Both the position numbers and the translations under genes were made by a program. From positions 26,600,951 through 26,664,950 of the forward strand of contig OX388311.1 of the NCBI GenBank assembly GCA_947579605.1: DNA of 64,000 bases, written 5' to 3'. How positions within the stretch are numbered: position 1 is the first letter of the stretch; each line of letters begins with the position of its first letter. Below are positions 12,132-22,945 of this stretch, one piece after another. This stretch comes from Athripsodes cinereus. Its lineage: Eukaryota > Arthropoda > Insecta > Trichoptera > Leptoceridae. The notes under the pieces were generated by a model. The model saw only the letters and a program-made list of their open reading frames with translations. It ran no database searches and had not been told where the DNA came from.

Positions 12132-12202
12132 ATAACACGATACTTCAATATTCTAAAGAAGGTATATTTTTCATGTTCATTTATTTATTCTTTACTGTAT
12201 AA
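10382..12202 (+). CDS. Reverse transcriptase ORF of the truncated LINE
   Basis: The frame is open from the truncated 5' edge (codons upstream of the first ATG are open too) through 606 codons, the last ones running into the flanking tandem repeat. It copies LINE RNA into DNA at a nicked target. Motif A FVDLEKAYD lies near residues 201-209 (catalytic Asp 203), KGVKQGCVMSPWLFNLYID near 258-276, and the catalytic box FADD near 301-304, followed by thumb and a C-terminal region with KLRWFGHVERM and an Arg-rich GARRRGRPRIKW. The apurinic endonuclease domain found at the N terminus of complete RTE-type proteins is missing, so the copy cannot move by itself. The lack of stops or frameshifts indicates a young insertion. 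Clade assignment (RTE-like) rests on motif style only. The apparent minus-strand ORFs here are antisense shadows. Confidence 0.9.
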   Translation: MNSMNAIRNKEGCMLMNGLDVVNRWKEYFEELFESGGEYPSQNSERENANEARDEEITMDEVKNALKKAKNGKAVGYDMISTEFISLSGLRTLEWCHALFNQCWREGCTPEDWRKAVICPLYKGKGSRLECGSYRAISLLSSVGKLYARILIERVRKVTETNVWDVQGAFQSGRGCVDQIFSLRMVTEKLLEKHQKLFCAFVDLEKAYDRVDREKMWQVLSMCGVGSRLIRAIASLYTGSSACVRVNNNLSEWFTLTKGVKQGCVMSPWLFNLYIDHCIRPLKELNVGVDMNGMNVRALMFADDLVLMAESESDLQRMMTCVYENCAINGLRMNAKKTKIMVFERGSERTVCQVMIDNEVLEQVDECVYLGSLFTRDGKCESDIERRKVAGNKVNGAIRPIIANRNISTIAKRLVHSAILVPTLMYASETWTWLKKDESGINAVEMRSLRRMCGKSLRDRVRNSDIRKECGMKVGVITKMNVNKLRWFGHVERMNEDRMTKKIYLAERNGARRRGRPRIKWQDHLNQILQDGHVLSTLNRRACMRNCMTVTEAKHVCKDRRKWRSILSAYPARKRRDGMYVCMYNTILQYSKEGIFFMFIYLFFTV

Positions 12203-12475
12203 TTTTAAATACAATCAATATACAGAGGTCGAGTTTATCGCAAAGCATAACACGATACTTCAATATTCTAAAGAAGGTATATTTTTCATGTTCATTTATT
12301 TATTCTTTACTGTATAATTTTAAATACAATCAATATACAGAGGTCGAGTTTATCGCAAAGCATAACACGATACTTCAATATTCTAAAGAAGGTATATTTT
12401 TCATGTTCATTTATTTATTCTTTACTGTATAATTTTAAATACAATCAATATACAGAGGTTGAGTTTATCGCAAAG
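12133..12475 (+). repeat. 115-bp tandem repeat, units 2-4 (right of the LINE)
   Basis: Units begin at 12133, 12248 and 12363, an exact period of 115. They are almost identical; the last carries GAGGTTGAG where the others have GAGGTCGAG. The period and sequence match unit 1 left of the LINE, so the array predates the insertion. Diverged single copies occur at 51.9 kb, 46.0 kb and perhaps 23.2 kb. Confidence 0.93.
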
Positions 12476-12479
12476 GTGG

Positions 12480-13300
12480 GATTTTTAGGACTAACTCAAA
12501 ATAATATGTCCTTTAGAGGCAACATCCAAAATCCATTGAATATGAACTAGGCAAATTTTCTTGTTTTAAGGTTTGATGAAGTTCACAAAAACAAATCTTA
12601 CTGACATATGTAACATATTTTTGACGCATCTCCACCTGCTGTGCGTTTTGCACAGTACTGTTTGATTGGTTTCTTTTTTTCAGGGTTTCGACACGATAAA
12701 AAATAATAATAATAATACTGACATAACCAATCAGATATATCCGATTAAACAATAAAAAAAATTGTATACATTCTAAAAAAAATTTTATTTTATCTTTTTT
12801 TTTAGATAAATAATTATCATAATAAATGTGTCGATTTTCTACAAAAAATCAATATTATTCTCATAAAAAATATTTGTAGGTAAATGTAAAAAAAAGACTC
12901 GCACTTTCTCTCATTACAATTGCAACATTGTTACATCCTATGTAAATTTAGTAAGGTAATCAGCGCAGTTTTTCATATTTCATGTAACCATTATAAGTAT
13001 CTGTATGTTCTATTCATAAACATAATGTGTAGATGGCTGAGGAACAGAAGTAGAAGGCTTTGAAAAGGGAAATAAAGTAAAACAAAAGAAAAAAGTTCAA
13101 GTGGCATGAGACATGAAATAAAATTGAATGTCGGGAAAATGGTTTTTCATATTTTTATTGTGTTTTGAATATTATTGTGTTCCTTGTGTTTGTAGTTCCT
13201 TGTCGGTCGCTTTGCTGTTGGTTTGTAACCAATCTTACTAATGAGACAAACCAAAATGAAGAAATGAAAAAATAAAAATAGACGTTTTTTACATCCATTC
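12480..13300. other. AT-rich stretch, nothing recognised
   Basis: No repeat relation seen beyond poly-A/T tracts. Confidence 0.35.
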
Positions 13301-13304
13301 TTTT

Positions 13305-13440
13305 TAACCATCACGGCATTCTCCCAAGTGGAGTAGCCAGTGGATTAACGACATGTAATAAACATGCAAGCTGTCCTCTCCATATCAATAAAAGTTTAGA
13401 AATTCAGGATAATTGACATTCGTTTTACAAATACCTTCCT
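13305..13440 (-). repeat. DR copy, partial
   Basis: ACCATCACGGCATTCTCCCA, AAACATGCAAGCTGTCCTCT, AATTCAGGATAATTGACATT. Confidence 0.75.
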
Positions 13441-14184
13441 CTGAAGCAAAAAAGAGTGAGGGATCTATTCCTATAAGATTTATAATAAAAAGATTTTTCA
13501 CAATTACAATATAATTAAAATACTTGCCCTTACTTTTTGAATAATTACATTAGAAGAAAATTTCTTTGCGCTGTTTTGTGAAATATCTCTGCACGGATCC
13601 TCACACATTTCTTCAAATCACTATTTTCGTGCTCAAAATGAGCTTCCTTCAGTCCCTTTGGTACCCGTGAATGATTTTATATATTTAATATGTTATACAA
13701 TTCGCTTGTACGAGACATTTAAACATTATTAAATACTTACTACCAACTCCATAAGAAAATAAGTTTCTTGGATTTTGCGGATTAAAATTCTGTTACTTTT
13801 ATAAGTTTCCATGGTTACTACTAGAAGTTTTTTCCGCGTAAACTAAAAAAAGGGAAATGGCAGAGTTAAGTAAATATGTAACAATCCATACTAGCCCTAC
13901 TGGAAACGTGAAAAACGTATTCATTTTCAGTAAATAATTGAAATTAAATAGCAGCTTAAAATTATTCGTGGAAAAACAAGCTAAAAAATTCTGCATATGT
14001 AAAAATAAATGTAAATAATTTTATTCAAACTACTTTTAGTTCTACAAAAGACATATATTTCAATTTTTTTGCCTAGTACTCTTGTGTTATGGTTGCAATA
14101 ACTCAATTCAGAAGTTCTGAATGTCTATATTTATATTTTATGTTACCAGAAAAATAATTTATTGAACTGCATTATTATAAATAG

Positions 14185-14286
14185 ATGAATGGAAAAGTGG
14201 AAATGGTTGGTGAAACGTTGCGTTCTACTGTGAGGAATGAGGATATAAGGAGAATGAGCGGATGCGAGAGGAGTGTTGTGAATTGA
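14185..14286 (+). pseudogene. RTE-like LINE C-terminal scrap
   Basis: Codons from 14185 to the stop at 14284-14286 read MVGETLRSTVRNEDIRRMSG near their middle, aligning with MCGKSLRDRVRNSDIRKECG in the LINE ORF at 10.4 kb (same spacing of LR..VRN.DIR). Only about 34 codons are left and no flanking LINE sequence is visible. A DR copy follows 20 bases downstream. It is a decayed relative of the 10.4 kb element, not a host gene. Confidence 0.7.
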
Positions 14287-14307
14287 ATGCGTGTGTAAAT
14301 GAGTATG

Positions 14308-14366
14308 TTTCCATTGCGACATATCTTACAAATGGGGTAGCCAGCAGACTAACTAGATAATATTTT
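14308..14366 (-). repeat. DR copy, tail end only
   Basis: TTGCGACATATCTTACAAAT, GGGGTAGCCAGCAGACTAAC. Confidence 0.65.
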
Positions 14367-15290
14367 TGTACTATTTTTGATATTTGAAAATCTTGAACAA
14401 ACAGCTATTAGTTTGACAATGACTAAAACCAATTGTGTTTACTCCATATATAAATAAACAGTTTGTATTTTATGTTAAATCTAAGTCTGTGGCAGAGTCG
14501 AGACACTAAATCTTTCAATAAATACCTAGTTATAACTCAAGATATATTGTATAACTGAACTTTATTTAGTGTCTTCATTTTAGGCACGGCGCCATATTCC
14601 ACTTAGATACTTAGCAGAGTATCGAAGCGTTCACTTGACAATAACACGTGTTGAGTGGGAATGTATGGGAGCGGAGCAGAGCTAACTCAATTTGACCCGT
14701 GAAAAATGTTTCTCTCTCATAGCGTAAACAGGTAAATACATATATATCTCGTAATATAAGTATCAAAATAATACGGATATTATTATGTACTCGTAGAGAC
14801 GGACTTCCATGCATTGTATTATTCCTACAAATATTTTTACAGTTCGTAGCGCAGGAATAATTACATTTTTTTATGTATATAACTTTTTACGTCCAAGTTT
14901 TTGTATCACATAGGTACATCACGGATGAGACAATAATTAACACCATCAATAATTTATCGATGTAGTATGCTACCCATTTATATGTCGTTTTCCATTGGCA
15001 TATATAAAGGACAATCTGTATGATTAGGGTTGCTTCAAATCTTCCTGCAATCCAATATTTGACTTATTTTTTCCCATTTTTGTCTTAGTTCCCGGCGAAG
15101 AATAAATCTCTCACTCTTTGTAGTAAGTTTTCTAGTGTCGTCTAAAAAAATCACATATATAGACATTTTTCATCTTCATTTTATCTCACATTAAGGGTTG
15201 CACCTTCCCTTGCCCGTGAATGGAACAAAAATGTCAGTTCCTAAAGTCATCCATACTCTTCATGCAAATTCTTTGAAAAAAGGGCTCAAA

Positions 15291-15402
15291 GTTCGCTTGA
15301 AGGGCTCTCATTCAATTCATCTATGAGGTATGCCTTCCATCCTGAGCTTTTTTGGCACGAAGAGGACGACTTACATGTATTTTTATATGTAGTTTTTCAT
15401 GT
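15291..15402 (+). repeat. DR copy, middle part
   Basis: CTATGAGGTATGCCTTCCAT, CCTGAGC, TTTGGCACGAAGAGGACGAC. Confidence 0.7.
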
Positions 15403-15404
15403 AA

Positions 15405-18270
15405 CATGAGAAAAATGTTGTGATGGCTTGAATGATTTTTTTCCGTGATTTTACACGATATTTATTTTTTATCAATTAAAAAAATTAAATTGTCAATTAA
15501 CTCCTCTATCTAACTTTCCTCTTGTTGTTTTATTTAATTTGCAAGTGAACGACTTTCAACAGACTATTCTCTGTTACAAATAAAATCTTTAGATGTGCAA
15601 AGATGTCTTTGAAAATGTTTATTTCATTTCCCATTACTAACAGAGTGAGCTGAGCATCTTGCCTAGTACTTCAGTCGTTCTGTCAAGCATTCGAGAGTGG
15701 TCCACCCAATCCAATTGTTCTACTTCGTAGTTCTTCTATTCTCTTATTTCTCTTACTTATGTACACATATTATACTAGTCATAAAACCCATTAGAGATAA
15801 AAAAAAAACAAATTAGCGAAAAATGTTCACAAAAGAAGATTCTGTAAAAAAAAACGTTTGCGTAATTCCTAGAAAACAAAGATAAATATTTAAAAAAAAA
15901 TATTTTAGCAAAAACAAATGTTTTATACGTCAAAATAGTAATGTTTATCGATGTTATTTTTAAAATTTACCATTGTAAATTTAACACACGAAACTACCAT
16001 CTAAGGCTTAAAAAAGCAATGTCACCTCATTTGGTAGTGCCCGGACGGGACTTGAACCCTCAACCCATCTTGTCGCCAATTAACCTATCGGGCGACTTGC
16101 CAGAGGCTCCGATATTCTCTCTCATAAACCTCAATGACAGCTTCAAGAGAGTTAACATTTTTTATACTCCATTCTGTCTTCAAACGCTATCCACTCGTTA
16201 ACATATAATCAGGGATCTTTTCTCTAATGTATTAATGTACCTCAAAGATGCTAGTTAATATTTTCACAAACATGTAAATCGACATTAATATCAGAATACA
16301 CTCACATTCATTTTTATATAAATTTGGTGACTTATTTTAAATGTAGATAATATTTGCAAATAAATGAGAAACGTACTTGTTTCAATAGATTTTTATTTAT
16401 TTATCAAGAAGATAAATAAACGGTTATAGTTTGACATAATAATAATAATAAGTTAATAATGTAGGCTGTTTTTTCATACCTTGTATAATAAAAGCTTCCA
16501 TACAAAAATACATACATACACATGATCAAATTATGATATTTATTAAGAGTTTTCCTTTTATACACATATTCTCAGTTGCCTTCTAAGTATATTCCTTCTT
16601 ACTTTCATCCCTTATAAACGTCAGACACCTGCGCTTTCTCCGTTTATAGACTCATATTTTAAGAAGAATAAACTCGATTTAAAGTGCATTTCTATAATTT
16701 AAGTAGTCCATGTGTGTTGTCTGGACATAAAATGTACGTACGTACGTTCTATTGTTTCTTTTTAAATTGTAAATATTGAAAGAAGCGTTTGATTTACGAC
16801 TCACAAATTATTTGTATTTTTTTAATACAATTTTTTTTTTGTATTACAACAAGAATTCAAATTTGTCTAGAATCCAATCCATTCGCCTTTTCACGCCCTT
16901 TTCAGGTACTCAGAGAGTAAGCCATCTTTCTGTATTTAGAACGTATTTGCGCCAATTGAGTGATCTCCTTTCAAAACACTCAGATGTCATTTCATAAGAA
17001 TTATTTATTCTGAATTAGGGACGTCGAGAGCAACCGAGATTTTTTTTCTGGCTAGAATACCGTGATTTTATTAATCCCTTTCATATTTTATATATCTTAT
17101 ATATAATCAAACATTACAAGTAACAACTATTGATTAAAATATTTTATTTTATATTATACTGCAACATACAATTTTGTTTTATAAATGACCCAAAAGGAAC
17201 ATTTTTTTAGATCCCCAATTTTTTTATAGTACCATACGTATGGATGACAAGGAAATACTGTGAGATAATAACTATGGTTTGTTGCAACCAATGATTTACA
17301 AAATAAAACATAGACGAAGTAGTTTTCTGAATAATATTATTAGGTGCGTAATATACAGACAAAACCAAACCCACTGAGGGTCTGCATTGGGTTTTGTGGT
17401 ATCTTGGCATTAGGATACAGTCAGTTTGTGGTGTATTTAATAGTTGGCGGTTTAATATTGTTATTAGTTTCACAACTATGTTGATAAATAGGGTTAATTT
17501 GTGACCTACTCACCGCTTAACTGTACATAATAATAAGAATAATAAAACTATGAAGTAATAACTTTATTCGCTGTAAACTAGATTTAAAAGCAGCAAAAAC
17601 TAAAATATAGATTCTGAGTCAATTTTTTTGAGTTACGTAGTACGATGACGTCGCAGTTAAATAAAATAATCGTAAATAATTTCTTAACTTTGGTTACAAA
17701 TTACCTGGAAATTAGTGAGTAGCCAATGGCTCTATAATATCCTGGAATGGACAGGAATAAGAAGTATAGAAGAAGAGCTGTTTATTGCTGCGTTAAACAT
17801 TTCTCACAAATAATCTTCAACGTCAGGACACTCTGACACGACACTAAAGGGTCCTGTCTGTGTAGCACTTTGGAACTACGTACGGAACGAACCGTAAAAA
17901 ACAATCTCATTTTTTAAAGTAAATGAAAAAAAGTAAAAAAATATGTGGTACATGCAGTATGTTTCCTCTCATCATTAATGATACCACATAAAAATCTTTT
18001 TCATACTAATGAATAAATCACAATTCTTCGCAATACATTATATCAGTGCAATATGGTGCGACTTGTATAGTTTAATTGAGAGCATACGACTCACCAAGTT
18101 AAGTACAAAATATTTTTAAAGGTGTTTGTTGAACCATTTTTTAATTCTTAAACAATTCGTCATAGCCCCCACATATTCTTTATCCCCAATTGTCAAAATT
18201 ACAGAAATGAATTACACATCGTAGCATAACTACATAAAGAAAAAGATGGAATAGTGTAATGGGTACTGAC
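15405..18270. other. AT-rich stretch, SINE head at 16.0 kb only
   Basis: Short ORFs at 15941, 16776 and 17207(-) are chance frames; the first covers the SINE. Confidence 0.35.
16016..16112 (-). mobile_element. tRNA-derived SINE head, family B
   Basis: Minus strand: GAGCCTCTGGCAAGTCGCCC (A-box-like TGGCAAGTCGCC), GGTTAATTGGCGACAAG, B box GGGTTCAAGTCCC, then GGCACTACCAAATGAGGTGA. Distinct from families A and C. The body downstream (below 16016) is not recognisable. Confidence 0.75.
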
Positions 18271-18274
18271 TAAT

Positions 18275-18362
18275 GTAATCTTATGACTGCACGTCAGATT
18301 GTCCTCTATGTGCCTTACAAAAATGAGATAGGAATGGATGAGATACCTCATCATTATTTGTG
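18275..18362 (-). repeat. DR copy, short and diverged
   Basis: CAGATTGTCCTCTATGTGCC, GGATGAGATACCTCATCATT. Confidence 0.5.
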
Positions 18363-18364
18363 TT

Positions 18365-20015
18365 TAATTTGTCACGTGTATAAAAAAAGGGTTAAACTTG
18401 GTGTAAGTTTAATAAAATTATTCCACTTACATAGATATTTCTTTGTTACACATTCTTCACTACCTACGCCATAAATCCTAAAACAATCACTCGATGTTGT
18501 GAACTCTGCCTTATTATGAAGAGCAATTCCTAAAATATCTTCAATTCTACCTAATTAGGTACATCCCTGTTTTCATATTAATGTATTCTAATTTGTTCAA
18601 ATTTATACAGCGTGGGATACATTACAATAGCTCATGTTTCATTTAATACCAAATTATTGAATTAAATAAAATTCACACCTAAATATATATTTTTAATCCT
18701 GTTCTACATAATTCGTTATGTTTATAAATGAATTCCAGAAAATGTTGTCGAAACATCAAAAGCCAAATGAAACGACAACAACTTGCTAATATGTTCCCGT
18801 CGTGTAGCTTTTTGAGTTTGATGAGCTGTTTTTCAGTTAGAATGCCGCTGAATAATGCATGTTTCACAAGGTGGGTAATTTGAATTCAAATCTTACATGA
18901 GATGAAAACGTGCGTGGGGTATGAAAGAAAGAGAAACGCATGGAACACATAACAGAGAAAGGGAATACCTGATATCTTGATACAAATTCAAAACAGAAAC
19001 ATGTCAAAAATATACATATTAGTATAGTATATATATTACAATGTCTTCTTGTCCTTAAGTTATGCAGTTGCGTGTGCTATGGATTTGCAACTGACGTTTT
19101 ATTCCACATACTGGGACAATCTTCACGGATTGATTTATGCCGAAATTTTTACTTTGCAGACTTTTTCATTGGAACAATATTGACATGTGTGACTGTATTG
19201 GTAATAAAACTAAGTAAAGTACTTATATGTTATGAGTAATTCGGTTTCATAATTAGATAGTATTCGGAATCCACCTATAAGAAAATCGGATAAGTAGGAC
19301 TTTTCCAACTTCTTTGAAAATTTCTCATACAGTACGCTGATTTTTTAAGTGAAAATGAAACCGTCCTTGTAAATTTTATTCACATGGTCAAATTACGTAG
19401 TTCTCGGACGTTTAGACTTCTTCATAACTCTTTTTTCAGACAAATACACTTTATCGTCATCTATTAGCTCCACACGTCCAAACATATAGATCGTCCATAT
19501 ATCGTTTGCTGACCGACACGAAGAGGAGAAGACACGTCCAAACCATCGCAGCTTATTCCAAATCATTAATACTAAAGGAAGTCAGTAGTTCATTGGCTTT
19601 TCACCCGGTACGAGTGATTGGTATGAAGTAAGTAGTAGAAGTATGGAAATTGATATATTTCTTTCTTCGCTTGTCATCATCTGTATTCATAACAGTAGTA
19701 ATCCTAATAACGTTATTCATGTACTCGTAACAAAAACACAAGGTGCGTGTAGGAATATTGAACAACAACAGCACGAAGAAGCATCATTGTACACACATTG
19801 TAATACTACTACGGAGCAATATTATGGAAAGGATTTAACACCACATACATACCTACGTAGCTAATACTGAAGCGTTGCAGCAGCTGATGCTTTTATGACG
19901 AAATATATTATATAACACACAATAATCATATGTATTGTAGTAGATATATTTATTCTTATATTTGAAGAGGAGTAAAGATGTACACTTTTCAAGATTTTAC
20001 ATGTTATTGGAATGT
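18365..20015. other. AT-rich stretch with the 19.4 kb LINE scrap
   Basis: No further signal. The ORF at 19643-19864 shows no family pattern. Confidence 0.35.
19396..19578 (-). pseudogene. LINE C-terminal scrap split by a short insertion
   Basis: Minus strand reads NKLRWFGRV, the hallmark found in the 10.4 kb LINE (NKLRWFGHV), then is interrupted, and resumes FGRVELIDDDKVYLSEKRV to a stop. The words around the break are a repeated TTTGGACGTGT, so the ~50 bases between (about 19493-19542) look like an insertion with target duplication. Part of the inserted stretch (TTCGTGTCGGTCAGCAA) is also found at 22.84 kb. Confidence 0.65.
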
Positions 20016-20019
20016 ATGA

Positions 20020-20425
20020 ATACTTTGTTCTAGAGGTGTACTGTATTACAGCATTAGATCAGGCTCTGACGCAGGTGTCAGGCTGACGGAGTTTAGTGTA
20101 AGAGGAAGACCTAAATATTCCTTTCGAGCCTTCAGCTCGGCTGGATCATCTATGTGGAATGATCTTCCTGAACAAAAGCGTAAGACACAGTCTCTTGCAT
20201 TGTTCAAGAGTCGGTTGAAAACACACTTGTTTGGCGTATCATATAACTGTTATGAATAGTATAATTCGTTGTTATTTATATGTGTAGTTTGTTTAATTTG
20301 CTCATAAATACATATGTATTAGGATTAAGTTAAAAGTTATAACACAATATTTAAGGATGCGCCCTTGAAGTGGATTTATTCCACAAAACGGCGCATTATA
20401 AATTGTCTATTATTATTATTATTGT
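20020..20425 (+). pseudogene. CR1/L2-like LINE 3' end with (ATT)n tail
   Basis: An open frame without ATG runs from 20020 to the stop at 20257-20259 (79 codons). It holds SGSDAGVRLTEFSVRGRPKY and further on SMWNDLPEQ and LALFKSRLKTHLFGVSYNC. The pattern (AxxxWNxLP ... LxxFKxxLKTxLF) is what CR1/L2-type LINE proteins have at their very C terminus. The 3'UTR contains GCGCCCTTGAAGTGGATTT and CAAAACGGCGC and ends in (TTA)n at about 20406-20423. The same 3'UTR signature occurs at 39.4 kb inside the hAT element. A severely 5'-truncated, still readable copy. Confidence 0.8.
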
Positions 20426-20429
20426 ATCT

Positions 20430-21280
20430 CCTATAAATGAGGTAGCCTGTGGGTTCACTATATTAACGTTAAAATGTCTACATTGGTTATTCAGCTGATT
20501 ACATGTATCAAATCAGCAATGCGTTTCATACGTCATCACTGAGTTATTATTTTTAAATGTCTTTTTGATATGACGATAAAAAAAATAGTGTGATTAAATA
20601 TTATTAAAAATAATTTATCATTAAAAAATCATGTACCTATTCATTTAAAAAAATCAAAACATTTTTGAATTTGGAATAATTTAGCTAATACTTGATGATT
20701 AAAGATTTTAATTTATCTTCTTACTATTTGAGATAAGTGTAATGAGAACTTTTACTGTAAAGAGTTTAAGTTTGAAACACTAATTAAAGTCTTAGTATAA
20801 AAATATTATAATATTAAGTTTTAATGATGCATTTTTGTGAAAAATTTAATTATATTGTTATGTAAAACATTGAACAAAACAGGTAATAACCGTTAAGCTT
20901 CACCTTGATATCCGGTGTTAAAACATTCCTTTCGTATCAAAGTGTACATATTTTAGTTTGAAATAATAGTCATTCCTTTTCTACATAGTCGTTGAATATT
21001 AGCATTAGTAGGTGGAAGCTCTTTTTTTTTGTTTTTCAGCATACTTCCTTGAAAGAATAATAAAATAAGAAAGCAATAGGTAGTGTAAGAACCAATATTA
21101 TTAAAAAGTATATACACGTCTCTCTCAGAAGGGGAAAATTTCATTTGTCAAGCGTCAAAAACTGAATATTAGCAAAGAATTTAACCTATAACTGCCAACG
21201 CAACTGTTGACGAAAGATCACACATATTAAATTTACAAATTGTACTATTATTAAAAATAATACCAATTCTTCATTTTTAT
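20430..21280. other. AT-rich stretch, possible DR relic at its start
   Basis: TCCTATAAATGAGGTAGCCT near 20430 vaguely matches the DR tail; the remainder is unassigned. Confidence 0.3.
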
Positions 21281-21283
21281 TCA

Positions 21284-21420
21284 TACGTCATGGCATTTTT
21301 CACAGATGGGTAACCAACAGACTAGCTGTAAGTGAAATAAATGCAAGTCATCCTCTCTATGGTATTTAAAGTTAAGAGGTTCAGAATGGGTGACATACAG
21401 ACCTAGACTCGTCTTTGGCA
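21284..21420 (-). repeat. DR copy, partial
   Basis: CATACGTCATGGCATTTTTC, GGTAACCAACAGACTAGCTG, AAATGCAAGTCATCCTCTCT, GTTCAGAATGGGTGACATAC. Confidence 0.7.
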
Positions 21421-21881
21421 AATCTGTTAAATCTGTTGGGAAAGACATCGGCCATGGTGGAATTGATGAAGAATTTTCTAAATAAAACTTATGTTTTATA
21501 GTTGATTACAAAATGAACGGCTAATATTTTCAGTCTGGCTGCTCTTTTTAATACAAGAAAGACAATTGCTATAAAGTATGAAAATAAAAGTGATAATAGT
21601 GGCAAAGGAACAATGGCAAAGAATAGTAAGATACCTTTTAAATTATGAATATTTTTATCTAGGTAATGTATTTTATAATACCGCGTCAAAATAATATATT
21701 ACAATGTTGCTCCTCAAGGCGTGTTATGCATTGAAAACCGATTTAATGCAACCAGTCTTCTGCTTTTACTTCTATCCAGAGATATGTAAGAGGTAATTTA
21801 GAAAAAGGGAAATGTATCATAGATACAAAAAAAAATACAAGCCTTCACATGATATGTAAATAAATAATATCATATATATGA

Positions 21882-22260
21882 CTGCCGGTGTGACAGGTTT
21901 TTGGCTTTGAGTCACGAGGTCAAGGGTTCAATTCCCGGCCAGGGCAAAATGAAAAATTACCTTCTCAAATTGTTCTGGGTCTGGAAGGCGAGCATTCTAC
22001 CACTGAACCACCGATGCAAACAACATGAAAAATACATTTCTAATGTGATGAGTATAGTCACCCCACCTCCGGTGTGGACAACATTTGTGGAATAAATGGA
22101 AGTCCCCAGACTTCTGCGCTATCCGGATGGTCGGTGGGTATCCTTCAGTGTTCAGGGTCTGGATTTTACACAATACAAGATTCATACATATGTTAATTTG
22201 GGACTAGTTCAATTGTGTGAAACGTCTTTACATGTTACGTTATATTAATTTAAAAAAATG
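21882..22260 (+). mobile_element. tRNA-derived SINE, family A, interrupted
   Basis: Plus-strand copy: CTGCCGGTGTGACAGG, GGCTTTGAGTCACGAGGTC, B box GGGTTCAATTCCCGGCC, GGGCAAAATGAAAAATTACC, then an insert (21985-22154), then ACAATACAAGATTCATAC and TTGGGACTAGTTCAATTG to an A-rich end. About 20 bases of the tRNA-like head are deleted compared with the 9.2 kb copy. Confidence 0.82.
21985..22154 (+). mobile_element. R1-like LINE tail fused to an antisense tRNA-Gly 5' half, inside a SINE
   Basis: The 170-bp insert is flanked by GGGTCTGG at 21977-21984 and 22155-22162. Its first 33 bases are the inverse complement of a tRNA-Gly(GCC) 5' half: GCATCGGTGGTTCAGTGGTA followed by GAATGCTCGCC, stopping at the anticodon arm. 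After a 40-base stretch of unknown origin it continues as the same tail found after the R1-like LINE at 28.2 kb (CCTCCGGTGTGGACAA, GACTTCTGCGCTATCCGG, GGTCGGTGGGT). Confidence 0.75.
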
Positions 22261-22288
22261 TATATAAATATTGATTATGTTTTCCCAT

Positions 22289-22345
22289 AATATTTATTTA
22301 TTTATTTATTATTACAATATACGGCGTGAGCCTTTTACATGTATA
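22289..22345 (-). repeat. LINE-like 3' tail, copy 1
   Basis: Minus strand CATGTAAAAGGCTCACGCCG, TATATTGTAATAATAAATAA ending in (AAAT)n. The same tail is at 49.0 kb on the other strand. Confidence 0.65.
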
Positions 22346-22827
22346 AAATAAAATTGTAGAAATTGCATGACAGACAGTACATTTAAACAACAAAGAATAA
22401 TCATGAAAAAAGGACAATACACAATAAAAAAAACAGTATGCTAAATATAATACGTATAAACCATTCAATAAAACTTTTTAAAAATTAATTAATAAAAGAC
22501 AGAACTAGCATTAAATCATCAAAATTGGGAAATTCAACATAAGATTATTAAAATATATAATTATAAAATGTTTAACATCACAAACAAATAATCAATACAG
22601 ACAGAGATCAATAAACAATGAATTTAAGACATATTAACAAGAAGAAATTAATAAAAAATAGGAATAATGTAATAAAACATAGTTAGCAGGTAGTCAATGT
22701 AAATAGGTTAAAATTAGGTAAACAGATAATTAATTAATATAAAAGGTATAATAAATTTTGTATAAGCAATTCAATAATTTGAAAAAATAAATTAGGTAAA
22801 ATCGTTCAAAAAAAATATGTATAATAT

Positions 22828-22945
22828 CTATCTTCTTCTTCTTTTCGTGTCGGTCAGCAACAGAAACACCAAATTTACATCTACACTCCCATTCCCTCCC
22901 AGAAAGCAACGACCTCTCTTGCAGCTCCCCCTAGGTGAGTAATAT
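22828..22945 (+). repeat. Fragment of an unidentified mobile element
   Basis: CTTCTTCTTTTCGTGTCGGT followed by CAGCAA also forms the short insert in the 19.5 kb LINE scrap (minus strand). The rest (CTCCCATTCCCTCCCAGAAA, CTCTTGCAGCTCCCCCTAGG) is GC-richer than its surroundings. Confidence 0.4.

Larger units (their letters stand above)
13440..15290. other. AT-rich stretch with LINE scrap and a DR end
   Basis: Except for 14185-14366 nothing could be assigned. Confidence 0.35.
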
